Assembly: GCF_039522665.1 (NCBI RefSeq)
Contig: NZ_BAAADV010000001.1
Coordinates: 682,001-746,000, forward strand
From: Natronoarchaeum mannanilyticum
GTDB lineage: Archaea > Halobacteriota > Halobacteria > Halobacteriales > Natronoarchaeaceae
Direction: 5' to 3'
Length of the DNA stretch: 64,000 nucleotides
Shown here: positions 24,943-34,493 of the stretch, piece by piece
Layout: each line of letters starts with the position of its first letter
Numbering within the stretch: the stretch's first letter is position 1
Position numbers and translations under genes: made by a program
Notes under the pieces: generated by a model
Database searches by the model: none
What the model was told of the DNA's origin: nothing
Seen by the model: only the letters and a program-made list of their open reading frames with translations

Positions 24943-25077
24943 ACACCGGAACCCACTCACCGAGTGTCTTCTTTCGCGCGCTCGACCGACCAGCGGCGCC
25001 GCCGAGCATCCCGGCGGTAGCGGCCCCGCCACGCGATGGCGCGGGGTTTTTGCGCGACCGATCCCTACGGCGGGTAG

Positions 25078-25680
25078 ATGACACGCACTGCAGGCGTCGT
25101 CGCCGTTCAGGGCGACGTCAGCGAACACGCGGCGGCGATCGAGCGCGCGGCCGCGGCCGCCGGCGAGTCGGTCGAGGTCCGCGAGATCCGCGAGGCGGGG
25201 ATCGTCCCCGACTGCGACGTCCTGGCGCTGCCCGGCGGCGAGTCGACGACGATCTCCCGGCTGCTGGCCCAGGAGGGAATCGACGAGGAGATCCGCGACC
25301 ACGTCGCGGCGGGCAAGCCCGTGCTGGCGACCTGCGCGGGGCTGATCGTCGCGTCGGCCGACGCGCGGGACGACCGCGTGGCGACGCTGGACGCCCTCGA
25401 CGCCGCCGTCGAGCGCAACGCCTTCGGCCGCCAGAAGGACAGCTTCGAGGCGCCCCTGTCCGTCGAGGGGCTCGACGAACCGTTCCCCGCAGTGTTCATC
25501 CGCGCGCCCGCGATCGCCGAGGTCGGCGAGGACGTCGAGGTGCTGGCGACGGTCGAGGACCGACCGGTCGCGGTGCGCCAGGGGCCGGTGGTCGGGCTCT
25601 CCTTCCACCCCGAACTGGTCGCCGACGAGCGGCTCCACCGGCTCGCGCTGTTCGAGGCGCCCGCGGCGGCGACGCGGTAG
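25078..25680 (+). CDS. pdxT: pyridoxal 5'-phosphate synthase glutaminase subunit
   Basis: A 200-residue class I glutamine amidotransferase. The nucleophile elbow is TCAGLIV (Cys near 82), the His/Glu pair is in LSFHPEL, and GGESTTISRLL is the family signature. With PdxS it makes PLP, supplying ammonia from glutamine. No pdxS is present in this window. A GGGTTTTTG box about 28 bases upstream of the ATG is the likely promoter. Confidence 0.95.
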   Translation: MTRTAGVVAVQGDVSEHAAAIERAAAAAGESVEVREIREAGIVPDCDVLALPGGESTTISRLLAQEGIDEEIRDHVAAGKPVLATCAGLIVASADARDDRVATLDALDAAVERNAFGRQKDSFEAPLSVEGLDEPFPAVFIRAPAIAEVGEDVEVLATVEDRPVAVRQGPVVGLSFHPELVADERLHRLALFEAPAAATR

Positions 25681-25763
25681 GACGCCGCGACGCCGTCCGT
25701 CCCGCAACGCCGCGGACCGGGCGAGAGCGTGCACTTTTCTCCCTGGGGGCCCTCGCGGTAGGT

Positions 25764-26213
25764 ATGAACGCGACCATCGACGCCGTCCGGGTCGCCGGCA
25801 CCGAGCAGGGCCCGGTCGCCGTCGTCGTCCTCGCGGTCGAAGGGGAGAGCGACGTCCTGCCGATCTTCATCGGGTTCGAGGAGGCCGCGAGCATCGCCCG
25901 CGGCGTGGACGCCGAGGACATCGGCCGGCCGCTGACCCACGATCTCCTGCTCGACGTCGTCGAGGAGCTGGGCGGTCGGGTCACCCGGATCGTCGTCGAC
26001 GACGTCGAGGACGGCACGTACATCGCCGACCTGCACGTCGACACGCCCCGCGGCGAGGCCGTGATCGACGCCCGCCCGAGCGACTCGCTGGCGCTGGCCG
26101 CCCGGACGAACGCCGACGTCGAGGTCGAGCGGTCGGTGTTCGACGCCGGCGCCCAGCCCGCCGCCGAGTTCGACGACTTGGACGAGATCCAGGACGTTGC
26201 GGAGCTGGCCTGA
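25764..26213 (+). CDS. DUF151 (bifunctional nuclease family) protein
   Basis: A 149-residue protein. GPVAVVVLAVEGESDVLPIFIG, the RPLTHDLL segment and the closing DARPSDSLALAAR are hallmarks of the DUF151 family. Plant and bacterial members have been reported as DNase/RNase proteins; the archaeal role is untested. It sits between pdxT and hisE, each with its own promoter-like box. Confidence 0.9.
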   Translation: MNATIDAVRVAGTEQGPVAVVVLAVEGESDVLPIFIGFEEAASIARGVDAEDIGRPLTHDLLLDVVEELGGRVTRIVVDDVEDGTYIADLHVDTPRGEAVIDARPSDSLALAARTNADVEVERSVFDAGAQPAAEFDDLDEIQDVAELA

Positions 26214-26232
26214 CAGCCGCGTCGCGGTAGCT

Positions 26233-26239
26233 TTTATAT
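26233..26239 (+). promoter_or_regulatory. TATA box for hisE
   Basis: TTTATAT lies 23-29 bases before the ATG at 26262; one of the clearest boxes in the window. Confidence 0.6.
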
Positions 26240-26261
26240 CAGCGGTCCCCACCTGCCGGAC

Positions 26262-26585
26262 ATGACCGACGAGACCGAGGAGGACGTCGCGGACGAATCG
26301 GGTGCTGACGTACTCGACGAGCTATTCGCCGTCATCGAGGACCGAAAGGAGAACCTGCCGGAGGACTCCTACACGGCGTCGCTGTTCGACCACGAGAAGG
26401 GCGAGAACGCCGTGCTGGAGAAGCTCGGCGAGGAGACGACCGAACTCGTGCTGGCCGCGAAGGACGACGACCGCGAGGAGCTGGCCCACGAGAGCGCCGA
26501 CATCGTCTACCACCTGCTCGTGCTGCTGGCGATGAAGGACATGGACCTGGCGGATCTGCGCGCCGAGCTGGCCGAGCGGCGGTGA
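26262..26585 (+). CDS. hisE: phosphoribosyl-ATP diphosphatase
   Basis: A 107-residue enzyme for the second step of histidine synthesis, hydrolysing phosphoribosyl-ATP to phosphoribosyl-AMP. The all-helical MazG-like core shows EKLGEETTELVLAAKDDD and ELAHESADIVYHLLVLL with the metal-binding Glu/Asp residues. An acidic 17-residue N-terminal extension is typical of halophiles. No other his genes lie nearby. Confidence 0.93.
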   Translation: MTDETEEDVADESGADVLDELFAVIEDRKENLPEDSYTASLFDHEKGENAVLEKLGEETTELVLAAKDDDREELAHESADIVYHLLVLLAMKDMDLADLRAELAERR

Positions 26586-26694
26586 GCGATCGCGGAGTGA
26601 TCGGGGAGTGATCGCGAACGTCGAACGACGAGCGGAGCGAGTCGTTCGGGGGTGAGTCGAGCGGAGCGAGACGAACATCACCTGAACGTGAGCC

Positions 26695-26734
26695 TACAGG
26701 CGGTGAGCGGCTCTTACAGGCGGGGAGCGGCTCT
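26695..26734. repeat. two tandem 20-base repeats
   Basis: Units 26695-26714 and 26715-26734 differ at one base (TACAGGCGG[T/G]GAGCGGCTCT), and a third unit begins ACAAG. They lie in the non-coding 200 bases after hisE, next to GAGCGGAGCGAGTCG-type palindromes. No function is evident. Confidence 0.7.
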
Positions 26735-26781
26735 ACAAGCTCGATTCCGCCGGAACAGAAGCTGACAAGCGCCCCGCACAG

Positions 26782-27186
26782 TCACCGCGCCGCGGTCCGC
26801 CGGCGCGGCTCTTCGTCCCCGGCGACGGCCGCGCCGATCGCCCCCGCGACCGCGCTCTCGAGGGCGACGATCATCGAGAACGCGACGATACTCACCGCGA
26901 GCACCAGCCCGCCCAGCGAGCCGAGCGCGGCGCCGACCGGCCCGCCGACGAAGCCGATCACCGTCAGTCCGAGCCACAGGATCGCGGCGGCGGCGATGCC
27001 GCCGAGGCTGCCCGCCAGCAGGCCGTGCCAGGCGCCGGAGCCGAGGCTGCCGCCGGCCATGTAGCCGGCGACGAACCCGCCGATCAGGCCCGCCGCGAGC
27101 TGTCCGAGGCCGGGCACCACGACGCCGACCGCGCCCAGGACGGTGATCACGAGGAAGCCGACGACCGCCGCGCGCCAGTTTGTCAT
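26782..27186 (-). CDS. DUF5518-like membrane protein
   Basis: A 134-residue, glycine-rich membrane protein with about four helices. The opening MTNWRAAVVGFLVITVLG and the GLIGGFVAGYMAGG motif match haloarchaeal DUF5518 proteins. A short charged tail (EEPRRR) ends it. Function is unknown. It is divergent from the AI-2E permease gene. Confidence 0.8.
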   Translation of the reverse strand: MTNWRAAVVGFLVITVLGAVGVVVPGLGQLAAGLIGGFVAGYMAGGSLGSGAWHGLLAGSLGGIAAAAILWLGLTVIGFVGGPVGAALGSLGGLVLAVSIVAFSMIVALESAVAGAIGAAVAGDEEPRRRTAAR

Positions 27187-27292
27187 GCGAGTCCCTACGT
27201 CGCCGAGGCTGAAAACCGTGTTCGGAGCTCGGCCGGTCGGAGCGGTGCGTCGTTTCACCGGACTAATGTATCGGCCGCTTGCATCACCGTGT

Positions 27293-28558
27293 ATGTCAGC
27301 CACACCCGAGCCGCCGGACTGGATCGTCGAGCAGCCCGGACTGACCGCGTTCGCGCTGTTGAGCAGCCTCCTCGCGCTGCTCGTGTTGCTGCCGTATCTC
27401 CAGTTCGTGCTGTTCGGCGTCGTGCTGGCGTACATCCTGCTGCCCGTCCAGCGGCGCCTCGAACGGTACGTCCGGCCGACGTTCGCCGCGATCGCGGTCG
27501 TGATCGCCACGCTGCTGGTCGTGTTGCTCCCGCTCGTCTACGTGCTCGGGATCGCCGTCGAGCAGTCGATCGAGCTCGTCGACGCCATCAGGCGGGGCGG
27601 GTTCGACGTCACGACGATCGAGGCGACGATCGAATCGCTCGGGTACGCGGTCGACCTCGGCGAGCTGTACGAGTCCAATCAGGGCCGGATCGCGTCGGCG
27701 CTCCGGCAGGTGACGATGGGGGCGCTCGGCCTCGTCGGGAGCCTTCCGGGCCTCTTTATCGGGCTGACCGTCACGCTGTTCGTTCTCTTCGCCCTGCTTC
27801 GCGACGGCGAGGGGCTCGTGGCGTGGGTCCAGTGGGTGCTGCCGATCGACGACGAGATCCTCGACGAGCTCCGCGCGGGACTGGATCAGCTCATGTGGGC
27901 CTCCGTCGTCGGCAACGTCGCCGTCGCCGCGATCCAGGCGGTGATGCTCGGCGTCGGGCTGGCGATCGCGGGCGTCCCCGCGGTCGTCTTTCTCACCGTC
28001 GCCACGTTCGTCCTGACGCTGCTGCCGCTGGTCGGCGCGTTCGGCGTCTGGATCCCGGCCGCGGCGTATCTCGTCGCTATCGGTCAGACGACCGGCGGTG
28101 CGTTGCTCGCCATCTACGGGCTCGTCGTCTCGCTCTCGGACTCGTACCTGCGGCCGGCGCTGATCGGCCGGACGAGCGCGTTCAACTCGGCGAGCGTCGT
28201 CGTCGGCATCTTCGGCGGGCTCGTCGTGTTCGGCGCGGTCGGGCTGTTCATCGGGCCCGTCGTCCTCGGCGGCGCGAAGCTCGCGCTCGATTGCTTCGCC
28301 CGAGGACACACGGGACACGCTCCGCCCGACGTCGACGGCGAGAGATCGAACGCCGGCGCTATCGCCGAGCGCGGGGATGCGGACGGCGTCCCCGGACGGT
28401 CGGACGCCGACGCCCAGTCAGCCGACACCGGCGGCGAGACGGAAACGGTGGGCGAAGACGAGACGCCGCCCGAGGACGAGACGGCAACCGAGCCGGACGA
28501 CGAGACCGCCGAAGACGCGGCGAACGGCGAGCGCCGCGGCGACGATCGGTCGAGCTGA
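27293..28558 (+). CDS. AI-2E family transporter
   Basis: A 421-residue membrane protein with seven to eight helices. FVLTLLPLVGAFGVWIPAA near residue 240 and the SLSDSYLRPALIG segment are typical of the AI-2E/PerM family. Members act as exporters or Na+/H+ antiporters, so autoinducer transport should not be assumed. The last ~80 residues form an acidic, low-complexity cytoplasmic tail. The ATG at 27293 fits an ACTAATGTA box about 29 bases upstream. Confidence 0.88.
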   Translation: MSATPEPPDWIVEQPGLTAFALLSSLLALLVLLPYLQFVLFGVVLAYILLPVQRRLERYVRPTFAAIAVVIATLLVVLLPLVYVLGIAVEQSIELVDAIRRGGFDVTTIEATIESLGYAVDLGELYESNQGRIASALRQVTMGALGLVGSLPGLFIGLTVTLFVLFALLRDGEGLVAWVQWVLPIDDEILDELRAGLDQLMWASVVGNVAVAAIQAVMLGVGLAIAGVPAVVFLTVATFVLTLLPLVGAFGVWIPAAAYLVAIGQTTGGALLAIYGLVVSLSDSYLRPALIGRTSAFNSASVVVGIFGGLVVFGAVGLFIGPVVLGGAKLALDCFARGHTGHAPPDVDGERSNAGAIAERGDADGVPGRSDADAQSADTGGETETVGEDETPPEDETATEPDDETAEDAANGERRGDDRSS

Positions 28559-28564
28559 GGCTGG

Positions 28565-29626
28565 TCAGTCGTCGACGTTCCGCTCGCGGCCGTAACTGAC
28601 CTCGAACGGTCCTTCGTCCGGGTCCTTCTGGGGGACCATCGGCCCGATCTCGGCGGTCCGGCGGGTCAGCGTCGCCGTCCGGAGGATGTACGCGGCGAGC
28701 AGACACACCGGGGCGAGGACGATCGTCGCCAGCAGCGCGGTCACGTACGGCAGGAACGTGACGTCGATCGCCATCCCGCCGAGGTCGCCGTAGACGAGGG
28801 GGATGAGCGAGGCGGCCAGGATCGACGGGACGCCGACGTAGATCGTCAGCTGGGAGAACCTGGTGAGCTCGCGCTGGAGGTAGATCGTCTTGAAGTGGGC
28901 CTGGGCGGTGCCGAACAGCTCGAACGCCTCGATCAGGTCGTCGAACGCCGCGGACTCGCGCTCTGACAGCTCGTCGGCGTCGTTGTGGAGGTGTCTGGCG
29001 CCGTAGAGCTGCACGCTCTCCTCGTACTCGACGGCCGCGGAAAGCACGTCGTACGCGGACACGTCGGCCCGATCGAGACGGTCGGCCACCCGATCGGCCT
29101 CGTCCGTGACGTTGTCGGCGTAGCGACCGACCAGCTCCCGGTACTCCTCGTTCTCGTGGTCGTCGACGGCGTCGGCGAGCTCGTCTGCGCTGTCCCGGAT
29201 CGCCGCGACGAGCAGTTCGAGCATGCGCGTCGGCTCCGCCGGCGTCGCGGGCACTCCGGTCGCGTCCGCGACGTCCCGCCGGAACGTCTGGACGCCGCCG
29301 AACCGGTCGCGGAACTCGCCCGCCGGCGAGAACTCCTGAGAGAGGATCAGCTGGTTGACCGAGACGACCAGCGTGACCAGCGAGAACGTCCCGGCGATCA
29401 TCCCGCTGGCCATCCGCGTCACCGAGTTGGCGTTCGCGAACGCGATCGCGTCGGCGGCGTGCAGCCCGAGCAGCAGTCCGCAGACGAGCACCGCGCCGCA
29501 GGCCGCGACGACGAGTCGATCCCCGTCGACCAGCACCCACTGGACGATCCGACTGCGGGACTTGCGCCGTATGCCGAAGAAGTCCTCGGACGACGCCCCC
29601 GACCCATCGCCCGCTGACGAACCCAT
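28565..29626 (-). CDS. haloarchaeal four-helix membrane protein
   Basis: A 353-residue protein. Two helices at about 36-58 and 70-92 are followed by a ~170-residue helical, acidic cytoplasmic domain and two more helices at about 268-290 and 295-318. The layout resembles a DUF4239-like or bestrophin-like plan, but no motif allows a firm name. A T-rich box near 29651 precedes the ATG on the minus strand. It neighbours an ion-channel-like gene on the same strand. Confidence 0.7.
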   Translation of the reverse strand: MGSSAGDGSGASSEDFFGIRRKSRSRIVQWVLVDGDRLVVAACGAVLVCGLLLGLHAADAIAFANANSVTRMASGMIAGTFSLVTLVVSVNQLILSQEFSPAGEFRDRFGGVQTFRRDVADATGVPATPAEPTRMLELLVAAIRDSADELADAVDDHENEEYRELVGRYADNVTDEADRVADRLDRADVSAYDVLSAAVEYEESVQLYGARHLHNDADELSERESAAFDDLIEAFELFGTAQAHFKTIYLQRELTRFSQLTIYVGVPSILAASLIPLVYGDLGGMAIDVTFLPYVTALLATIVLAPVCLLAAYILRTATLTRRTAEIGPMVPQKDPDEGPFEVSYGRERNVDD

Positions 29627-29672
29627 GGGTGTAGCAAGGTCGAACCGGGCAAAAACCGTTGGCCCGCGCCGC

Positions 29673-30674
29673 TCAGTCGGCGTCCAGCGGCGGCCAGTAC
29701 CAGGCGTCGGCTTCGACCAGCGCGAGGAGTCGGCGGCGGCGCTCGTCGACGTCGTCGAGCGCGTCCGCGAACTCCTCGTCGGACATCGTCGGGACGCCGG
29801 CGGCGCGGAGGCGATCGAGATCGGGCGGCCGCGGCGTCCGATCGACGGGCTCGATAAAGGCCTCGTCGAGCGTCTGGAGGTAGTCGCTCGTGCTCGACCG
29901 GGCGCCCTTGACGAGGGCCTCGTTCGGACGCCGCTCCTCCGGGACGCCGAAGCGCAGCAGCGTCAGCGCGTCGTCGAAGACGGCGACGGCCACCGTCGAC
30001 GCGTCGGTCCCGCCCTCGCTGTGGTAGTAGTGGAGAATCGGGTAGGACTTGTGCTGCTCGGCGAGGCGGCCGATGTCGGACGCGAGTTCGTTGAGCGGCA
30101 GGTCGAGCTGGGCCAGGTCATCGCCGTTCCAGCCCGACCGGACGAAGGCTTCGCTGCGCTCTCCCAGCCCGTGGACGCTGCTGGCGAACGACCGCTTGTC
30201 GGCGACGGCGCCCAGCACCGAGAGGATATAGGAGACCGACAGCGTCGCGAACAGCATTCCGCTGGCCGTCGTCAACCCCGAAGCGATCTGCCAGAGCTCG
30301 CCGTGGGGCGTGTAATCGCCGTTTCCGTCGGTGAACATCGTGTACGCGACGTAGTAGCCGCGCCCGACCCAGTTGGGAAACCCTCCGTGTCGCGTGCTGA
30401 GCAGCGCCGTCTCGCTGGCGCCGAAGAGGACCGTCCAGCCGGCCCAGAGGAGCCCGATCCACGCGAACAGCGTGACGACGAGGATGAGCGGCCCGGCGAG
30501 ACTCAGGAGCCGGCGGCGACCGCTGCCGACCGCCTTGAGGCCGCGCCACGTCGCCGTCGACAGCCGAGCCGAGATCGGCCCGGCGCCGCCGTCGACCCAC
30601 AGCGCCGTCCAGAGGAGGTCGACCGTGGCCGCGAGGATCACCGCGACGCCGAGGGCGAACAGCGCGACGTTCAT
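29673..30674 (-). CDS. ion-channel-like membrane protein with divergent filter
   Basis: A 333-residue protein. Helices lie at about 2-22 and 50-75, then a pore-loop-like segment YYVAYTMFTDGNGDYTPHG and another helix (about 128-152), the 2TM-pore layout of potassium channels. The filter TDGNGD departs from the canonical TVGYGD. The soluble C-terminal half is helical, without an RCK nucleotide motif. The ATG at 30674 is chosen because residues further upstream are basic and unlike membrane protein. Transport specificity is unknown. Confidence 0.75.
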   Translation of the reverse strand: MNVALFALGVAVILAATVDLLWTALWVDGGAGPISARLSTATWRGLKAVGSGRRRLLSLAGPLILVVTLFAWIGLLWAGWTVLFGASETALLSTRHGGFPNWVGRGYYVAYTMFTDGNGDYTPHGELWQIASGLTTASGMLFATLSVSYILSVLGAVADKRSFASSVHGLGERSEAFVRSGWNGDDLAQLDLPLNELASDIGRLAEQHKSYPILHYYHSEGGTDASTVAVAVFDDALTLLRFGVPEERRPNEALVKGARSSTSDYLQTLDEAFIEPVDRTPRPPDLDRLRAAGVPTMSDEEFADALDDVDERRRRLLALVEADAWYWPPLDAD

Positions 30675-30902
30675 GGCGGCGTTCCGGGTCGAGAGCAGGC
30701 CCGATCGCTGCCCGGTACCGATACCACTACGGCGCTCGGCGTAGCGATGCGGCAAGAACGGACGCGTCCGGCTAACACTCCCTCGTCCACGGGTAGTAGC
30801 GTCCACGGAATTACGGAAAAACACCGGGTGTGGCGCGAGCGCTCGCCGGTCGGCCGCAGCCGAGACCTCCCCGCGGGGCCGCGCGAGCGCCGAAAGACGC
30901 CC

Positions 30903-30909
30903 TTTTATA
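30903..30909 (+). promoter_or_regulatory. TATA box for the NOG1-like GTPase
   Basis: TTTTATA lies 23-29 bases before the ATG at 30932. Confidence 0.55.
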
Positions 30910-30931
30910 GCCAGCGCCGCTAGACGTCGCT

Positions 30932-31924
30932 ATGATTTTCGAGGATCTTCCGACGACGCCCACGTCGGAGGAGCTGATCGACAAGGCGTTCTCGCGGGCG
31001 GCGCGCTCGGGCCGGTCGAAGCAGGGCCGGGAGGCCCAGGAGTCGATGACACAGACGGCGACGAACATCCTCTCGGACAACCTCCAGAACGTCGTCACGT
31101 CCTGGCCGGACTTCGACGACGTGGACCCGTTCTACCGCGAACTGGCCGACGCCATCGTCGACGCCAGCGACTACGGCGTCGACGCCGGCGGGGTCGACGC
31201 GCTGCGCCAGAGCCTCTCCGAGGTCACGTGGGCGAGCCGCCAGACCCGCCAGATCGGCGAGGACGCCATGGGGAAGATGCGCAAGGCCGACGAGGACCTC
31301 GCGCGCAAGCACCGCAAGCAGGCGTTCGCCCGGATGGCCGACGTCGTCGAGGACGTCTCCGAGAACCTGCTGTTGATCAACGAGGCGCGCAACGACCTGC
31401 GGGACCTGCCCGAGATCAACCCCGACGAGCCGGCGATCGTCGTCGCGGGCTACCCGAACGTCGGCAAGTCCAGCTTCGTCAACGGCGTCACGCGGGCGCG
31501 CAACGAGACCGCCGAGTACCCCTTCACGACGAAGGGGATCGGGGTGGGGCACTTCGAGCGCGACCGCGTGCGCTACCAGATCGTCGACACGCCGGGGCTG
31601 CTCGATCGGCCGCCGGAGGAGCGAAACGAGATCGAGTCGCAAGCGGTCTCGGCGCTGGAACATCTCGCGGACTGCGTGCTCGTGCTGGTCGACGCCAGCA
31701 TGAACTGCGGCTACCCGGTCGACGTCCAGCTCGAACTGCGCGACGCCATCGCCGAGCAGTTCGGCGACGCGCCCGTGATCACGGTGTGTAACAAGTCCGA
31801 CCTCTCGACCGACGTGGAGGCCGACCACTACATGAGCGTCGAGACGGGCGAGAACGTCGATGCGGTCGTCGACGCCGCGGTCGAGGCGATCGACTGGGAG
31901 CGGGAGCTGCCGTTCGAGCGGTAG
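30932..31924 (+). CDS. NOG1-type GTPase
   Basis: A 330-residue OBG/NOG1 GTPase. The N-terminal helical region (1-160) contains the Nog1 domain, followed by G1 GYPNVGKSS near 171, G3 DTPGLLD near 217 and G4 NKSD near 288. In eukaryotes Nog1 acts in 60S subunit assembly, and archaeal homologues are presumed to help large-subunit biogenesis. It is cytoplasmic and monocistronic. Confidence 0.93.
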   Translation: MIFEDLPTTPTSEELIDKAFSRAARSGRSKQGREAQESMTQTATNILSDNLQNVVTSWPDFDDVDPFYRELADAIVDASDYGVDAGGVDALRQSLSEVTWASRQTRQIGEDAMGKMRKADEDLARKHRKQAFARMADVVEDVSENLLLINEARNDLRDLPEINPDEPAIVVAGYPNVGKSSFVNGVTRARNETAEYPFTTKGIGVGHFERDRVRYQIVDTPGLLDRPPEERNEIESQAVSALEHLADCVLVLVDASMNCGYPVDVQLELRDAIAEQFGDAPVITVCNKSDLSTDVEADHYMSVETGENVDAVVDAAVEAIDWERELPFER

Positions 31925-31948
31925 TCCGAAAGCTGCGTATCGGTCGCC

Positions 31949-33301
31949 TCACGCGGGGACGCCGACCGCGGGCCGGTCGACTCGCGGCTCGGGCTCGAAC
32001 TCGCCGCCGCGCTGGTCGATGTCGACGTACCGAACCTGCACGGACACCTCGCGCTCGGAGTGTCCGTCGACGACAGCGTAGATCTCGTCCGTCACCGCCG
32101 ACTGCGAGGCGGCTTCGCCAGTCCGTCCGACGGTGACGATAACCCGATCCTGGTGACGGAACGGGAAGTTCTCGGTCATCTCGACCTGCACCGAGAGCAG
32201 CCGGTACTCCTCGTGGGCGGGATCGTCGAGCAGTTCCCCGAGATCCTGTTCGACCTCGGTCTCGAACGTCGCCGTCTGGAACGCGGTGACCGAAGTGCCC
32301 ACCAGAAAGCTCGAGAGGACGACCATCGCGACGCCGAACAGCGCGGCGTTGCGCAACAGCTTCTGCTGGGCGGCCGCCTCCTCGAACCACTCGCCCGGCC
32401 GGTAGCCCATGTACCACAGCGTCACCAGCCCGGCGAGGTTGACGGAGGTGATGTTGACCAGCACGAGCACGGTCGATCCCAGCCCGGCCAGCGGCAGCCC
32501 CCAGGCGAGCGCGATGCCGGCCGCGGCGGCGGGCGGGATCAGCGCCGCGGCGATCATCACGCCGACCAGCGCGGTCGAGACGCCCGTCGAGAGACTCAAC
32601 ACGCCGGCGACGCCGGCGCCCAGCGCGATGATCAGGCTGAGCAGGTCCGGCGCGAGTCGCTCGTTGATCTCGCCGACGCTGGTCAGCGTCAGCCCCGGCG
32701 GCACCAGGTTGGCGGTCTTGAGGAGCCACGCCAGCACTGCCGAGCCGGCGATCGCAAGCCCGATCCCCAGCGCCTGGTAGGCCAACCCCTCGCGGACCAT
32801 CTCCTCGTCGTTGACGACCGTCCCGACGCTGGCGCCCAGCGCCGGGCCGATCAGCGGCGCGATCACCATCGATCCGACGACGACCGCCGGCGAGTCCAGC
32901 AACAGCCCCGCCGTCGCGACGAAGGCGCTGATCAGCGTCATCGTCACGTAGATCCAGAACGTCGGCGTCATCTCGTCGGCCTCCGTGCGGAGCTCCTGCC
33001 GGGAGATCCGATCCTCCTCGACGTCGTCGGTTGCGTACCGCTCCTCCAGCCGGTCGAACTTCCGCGAGATGACCGTCTCGGCGTCGACGACCACCGTGTA
33101 CGCGTCGTCGGAGACGCCCTCCTCCTGGAGCCTGTCCAGCACCGGCTCGACGGCGTTGGACGGTAGCGGGAAGTAGACGACGCCCGTGAACTCCCGGCCG
33201 CTCGTCTCGTCGGTGACGACGTAGTCGACCTCCTCGTCGTCGAGCGCGTCGAGAATCGTCTCGCGCTTGCCGGCCGGAATCGTCAGCTGGACGAGTCGCA
33301 C
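31949..33301 (-). CDS. DUF389 (TIGR00341) membrane protein
   Basis: A 450-residue protein. A soluble N-terminal domain (1-115) precedes about six membrane helices carrying SPAVVVGSMVIAPLIGP and GVMIAAALIPPAAAAG, the family hallmarks; a soluble C-terminal domain follows. I choose the GTG at 33301, giving VRLVQLTIPAGKRE, the usual family opening, because TGTATTTG on the minus strand (33326-33333) then sits at TATA distance. An ATG at 33334 would lie within that box. Function is unknown. Confidence 0.88.
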   Translation of the reverse strand: MRLVQLTIPAGKRETILDALDDEEVDYVVTDETSGREFTGVVYFPLPSNAVEPVLDRLQEEGVSDDAYTVVVDAETVISRKFDRLEERYATDDVEEDRISRQELRTEADEMTPTFWIYVTMTLISAFVATAGLLLDSPAVVVGSMVIAPLIGPALGASVGTVVNDEEMVREGLAYQALGIGLAIAGSAVLAWLLKTANLVPPGLTLTSVGEINERLAPDLLSLIIALGAGVAGVLSLSTGVSTALVGVMIAAALIPPAAAAGIALAWGLPLAGLGSTVLVLVNITSVNLAGLVTLWYMGYRPGEWFEEAAAQQKLLRNAALFGVAMVVLSSFLVGTSVTAFQTATFETEVEQDLGELLDDPAHEEYRLLSVQVEMTENFPFRHQDRVIVTVGRTGEAASQSAVTDEIYAVVDGHSEREVSVQVRYVDIDQRGGEFEPEPRVDRPAVGVPA

Positions 33302-33450
33302 GTTGGGCCGGAGGGACCCGACGCTCAAATACATCCGGGGTCCGAACCGGGCGGCGGCGTCGCGGTGCGGCGTCGTGACGCCGCTATCGCCGCGTCGCGG
33401 CCCCGCGGAGTGACAGTAGATTCTTCGGGCGAGCGCCCGAATCGGGTGCC

Positions 33451-33897
33451 ATGCGCGTCGTCGAGAACACGATGGACGTCCCGATCGAGCGCCTGCTGGA
33501 GCGGCCGCTGTTTTGCTTTCTGGCCTCGGTGGACGACGGCCTGCCCCGGGTGTCGCCGCTGTGGTATCTCTGGGAGGACGAGACCGTCTGGATCATGGCC
33601 GACCGCGAGAAGACCTACGTCAGCCGCGTCGAGGCGACGCCGGAAGCCGCTCTGGCGGTCGTCGAGTTCCTGCCGGGCTCGGGCGTCGTGCGCCACGTCG
33701 GCTTCCGCGGGCGGGCCTCCGTAGAACCGTTCGATCTCGACCGGACGAACCGACTCCTGAAGCGCTATCTCGGCCCCGATCCAGAGACCTGGGACGACCG
33801 CTTCCTGCCGCCCTGGAGCGACCGCTGGTGTTTCATCCGGTTCGAGCCCGAAACCGTGGTCGCGCGCGACCAGAGCTACGACGTCGGGATCGCGTAG
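33451..33897 (+). CDS. pyridoxamine 5'-phosphate oxidase-fold protein
   Basis: A 148-residue split-barrel flavin protein. [29 protein letters not shown] and the basic [20 protein letters not shown] match F420- or FMN-binding members of the PPOX family. Likely a cytoplasmic oxidoreductase; the substrate is unknown. It is the second protein of this fold in the window, but the two are not close copies. Confidence 0.85.
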   Translation: MRVVENTMDVPIERLLERPLFCFLASVDDGLPRVSPLWYLWEDETVWIMADREKTYVSRVEATPEAALAVVEFLPGSGVVRHVGFRGRASVEPFDLDRTNRLLKRYLGPDPETWDDRFLPPWSDRWCFIRFEPETVVARDQSYDVGIA

Positions 33898-33944
33898 CTG
33901 CGTCGGGCGGTCGAGCGCGTCGAGTTAGAGCACCGAGGAGTGGG

Positions 33945-34358
33945 TCAGAGCGTCGAGATCGTCGCCCGCTCGCCGAGTCGCACCTCGTTGAACGTCTCGC
34001 GACCGATCGACGGCCCGGAGCAGTCTCCGTCAGACGTGCCGGGCGATTCGCAGATGTTGACCGTGAGCTCGTAGGGACCGTGGTTCTCGTCGAGATACGT
34101 CGCGGCGTCGTCGTCGATTTCGATCGGGAGTTCGGTCGGCAGCGGGGCGTCCTCTTCGGGGAGTCTCGCGGACAGTTCGCCGTCGTCGAGCAGCCACGTC
34201 GCGACGGGGCCCTCGGCGTCCGAGCGCTCGGGGTCGACGCGACCCCAGACTTGCTTTGTGACGACGGTGCCGCTCTGTCTGAGGTCGAGCGCTTCGAAGC
34301 AGCCAGCGGTGCTGGCGAGGCCGGTCGTCGCTGCAGCGAGGAGGGCGCGGCGGCGCAT
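33945..34358 (-). CDS. small lipoprotein
   Basis: A 137-residue exported protein. [20 protein letters not shown] is a Tat-type lipoprotein signal with the lipobox TAGC, Cys20 being the expected lipid anchor. The mature part is acidic with two further cysteines ([13 protein letters not shown]) that could form a disulfide outside the cell. No family is recognised. It is divergent from engB. Confidence 0.8.
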   Translation of the reverse strand: MRRRALLAAATTGLASTAGCFEALDLRQSGTVVTKQVWGRVDPERSDAEGPVATWLLDDGELSARLPEEDAPLPTELPIEIDDDAATYLDENHGPYELTVNICESPGTSDGDCSGPSIGRETFNEVRLGERATISTL

Positions 34359-34493
34359 ACGGCTCGGTGTTCGTGTCACCTCATAGCACTTTCCGTTCGA
34401 CGAGATCGCTCGGTTCCGGCGCGATCGGAGGCGAGCACCGCTCGATCGGGCGCGAACGCGACCCTTTTCCGCGGTGCGCGCCAACGCCGCGGT

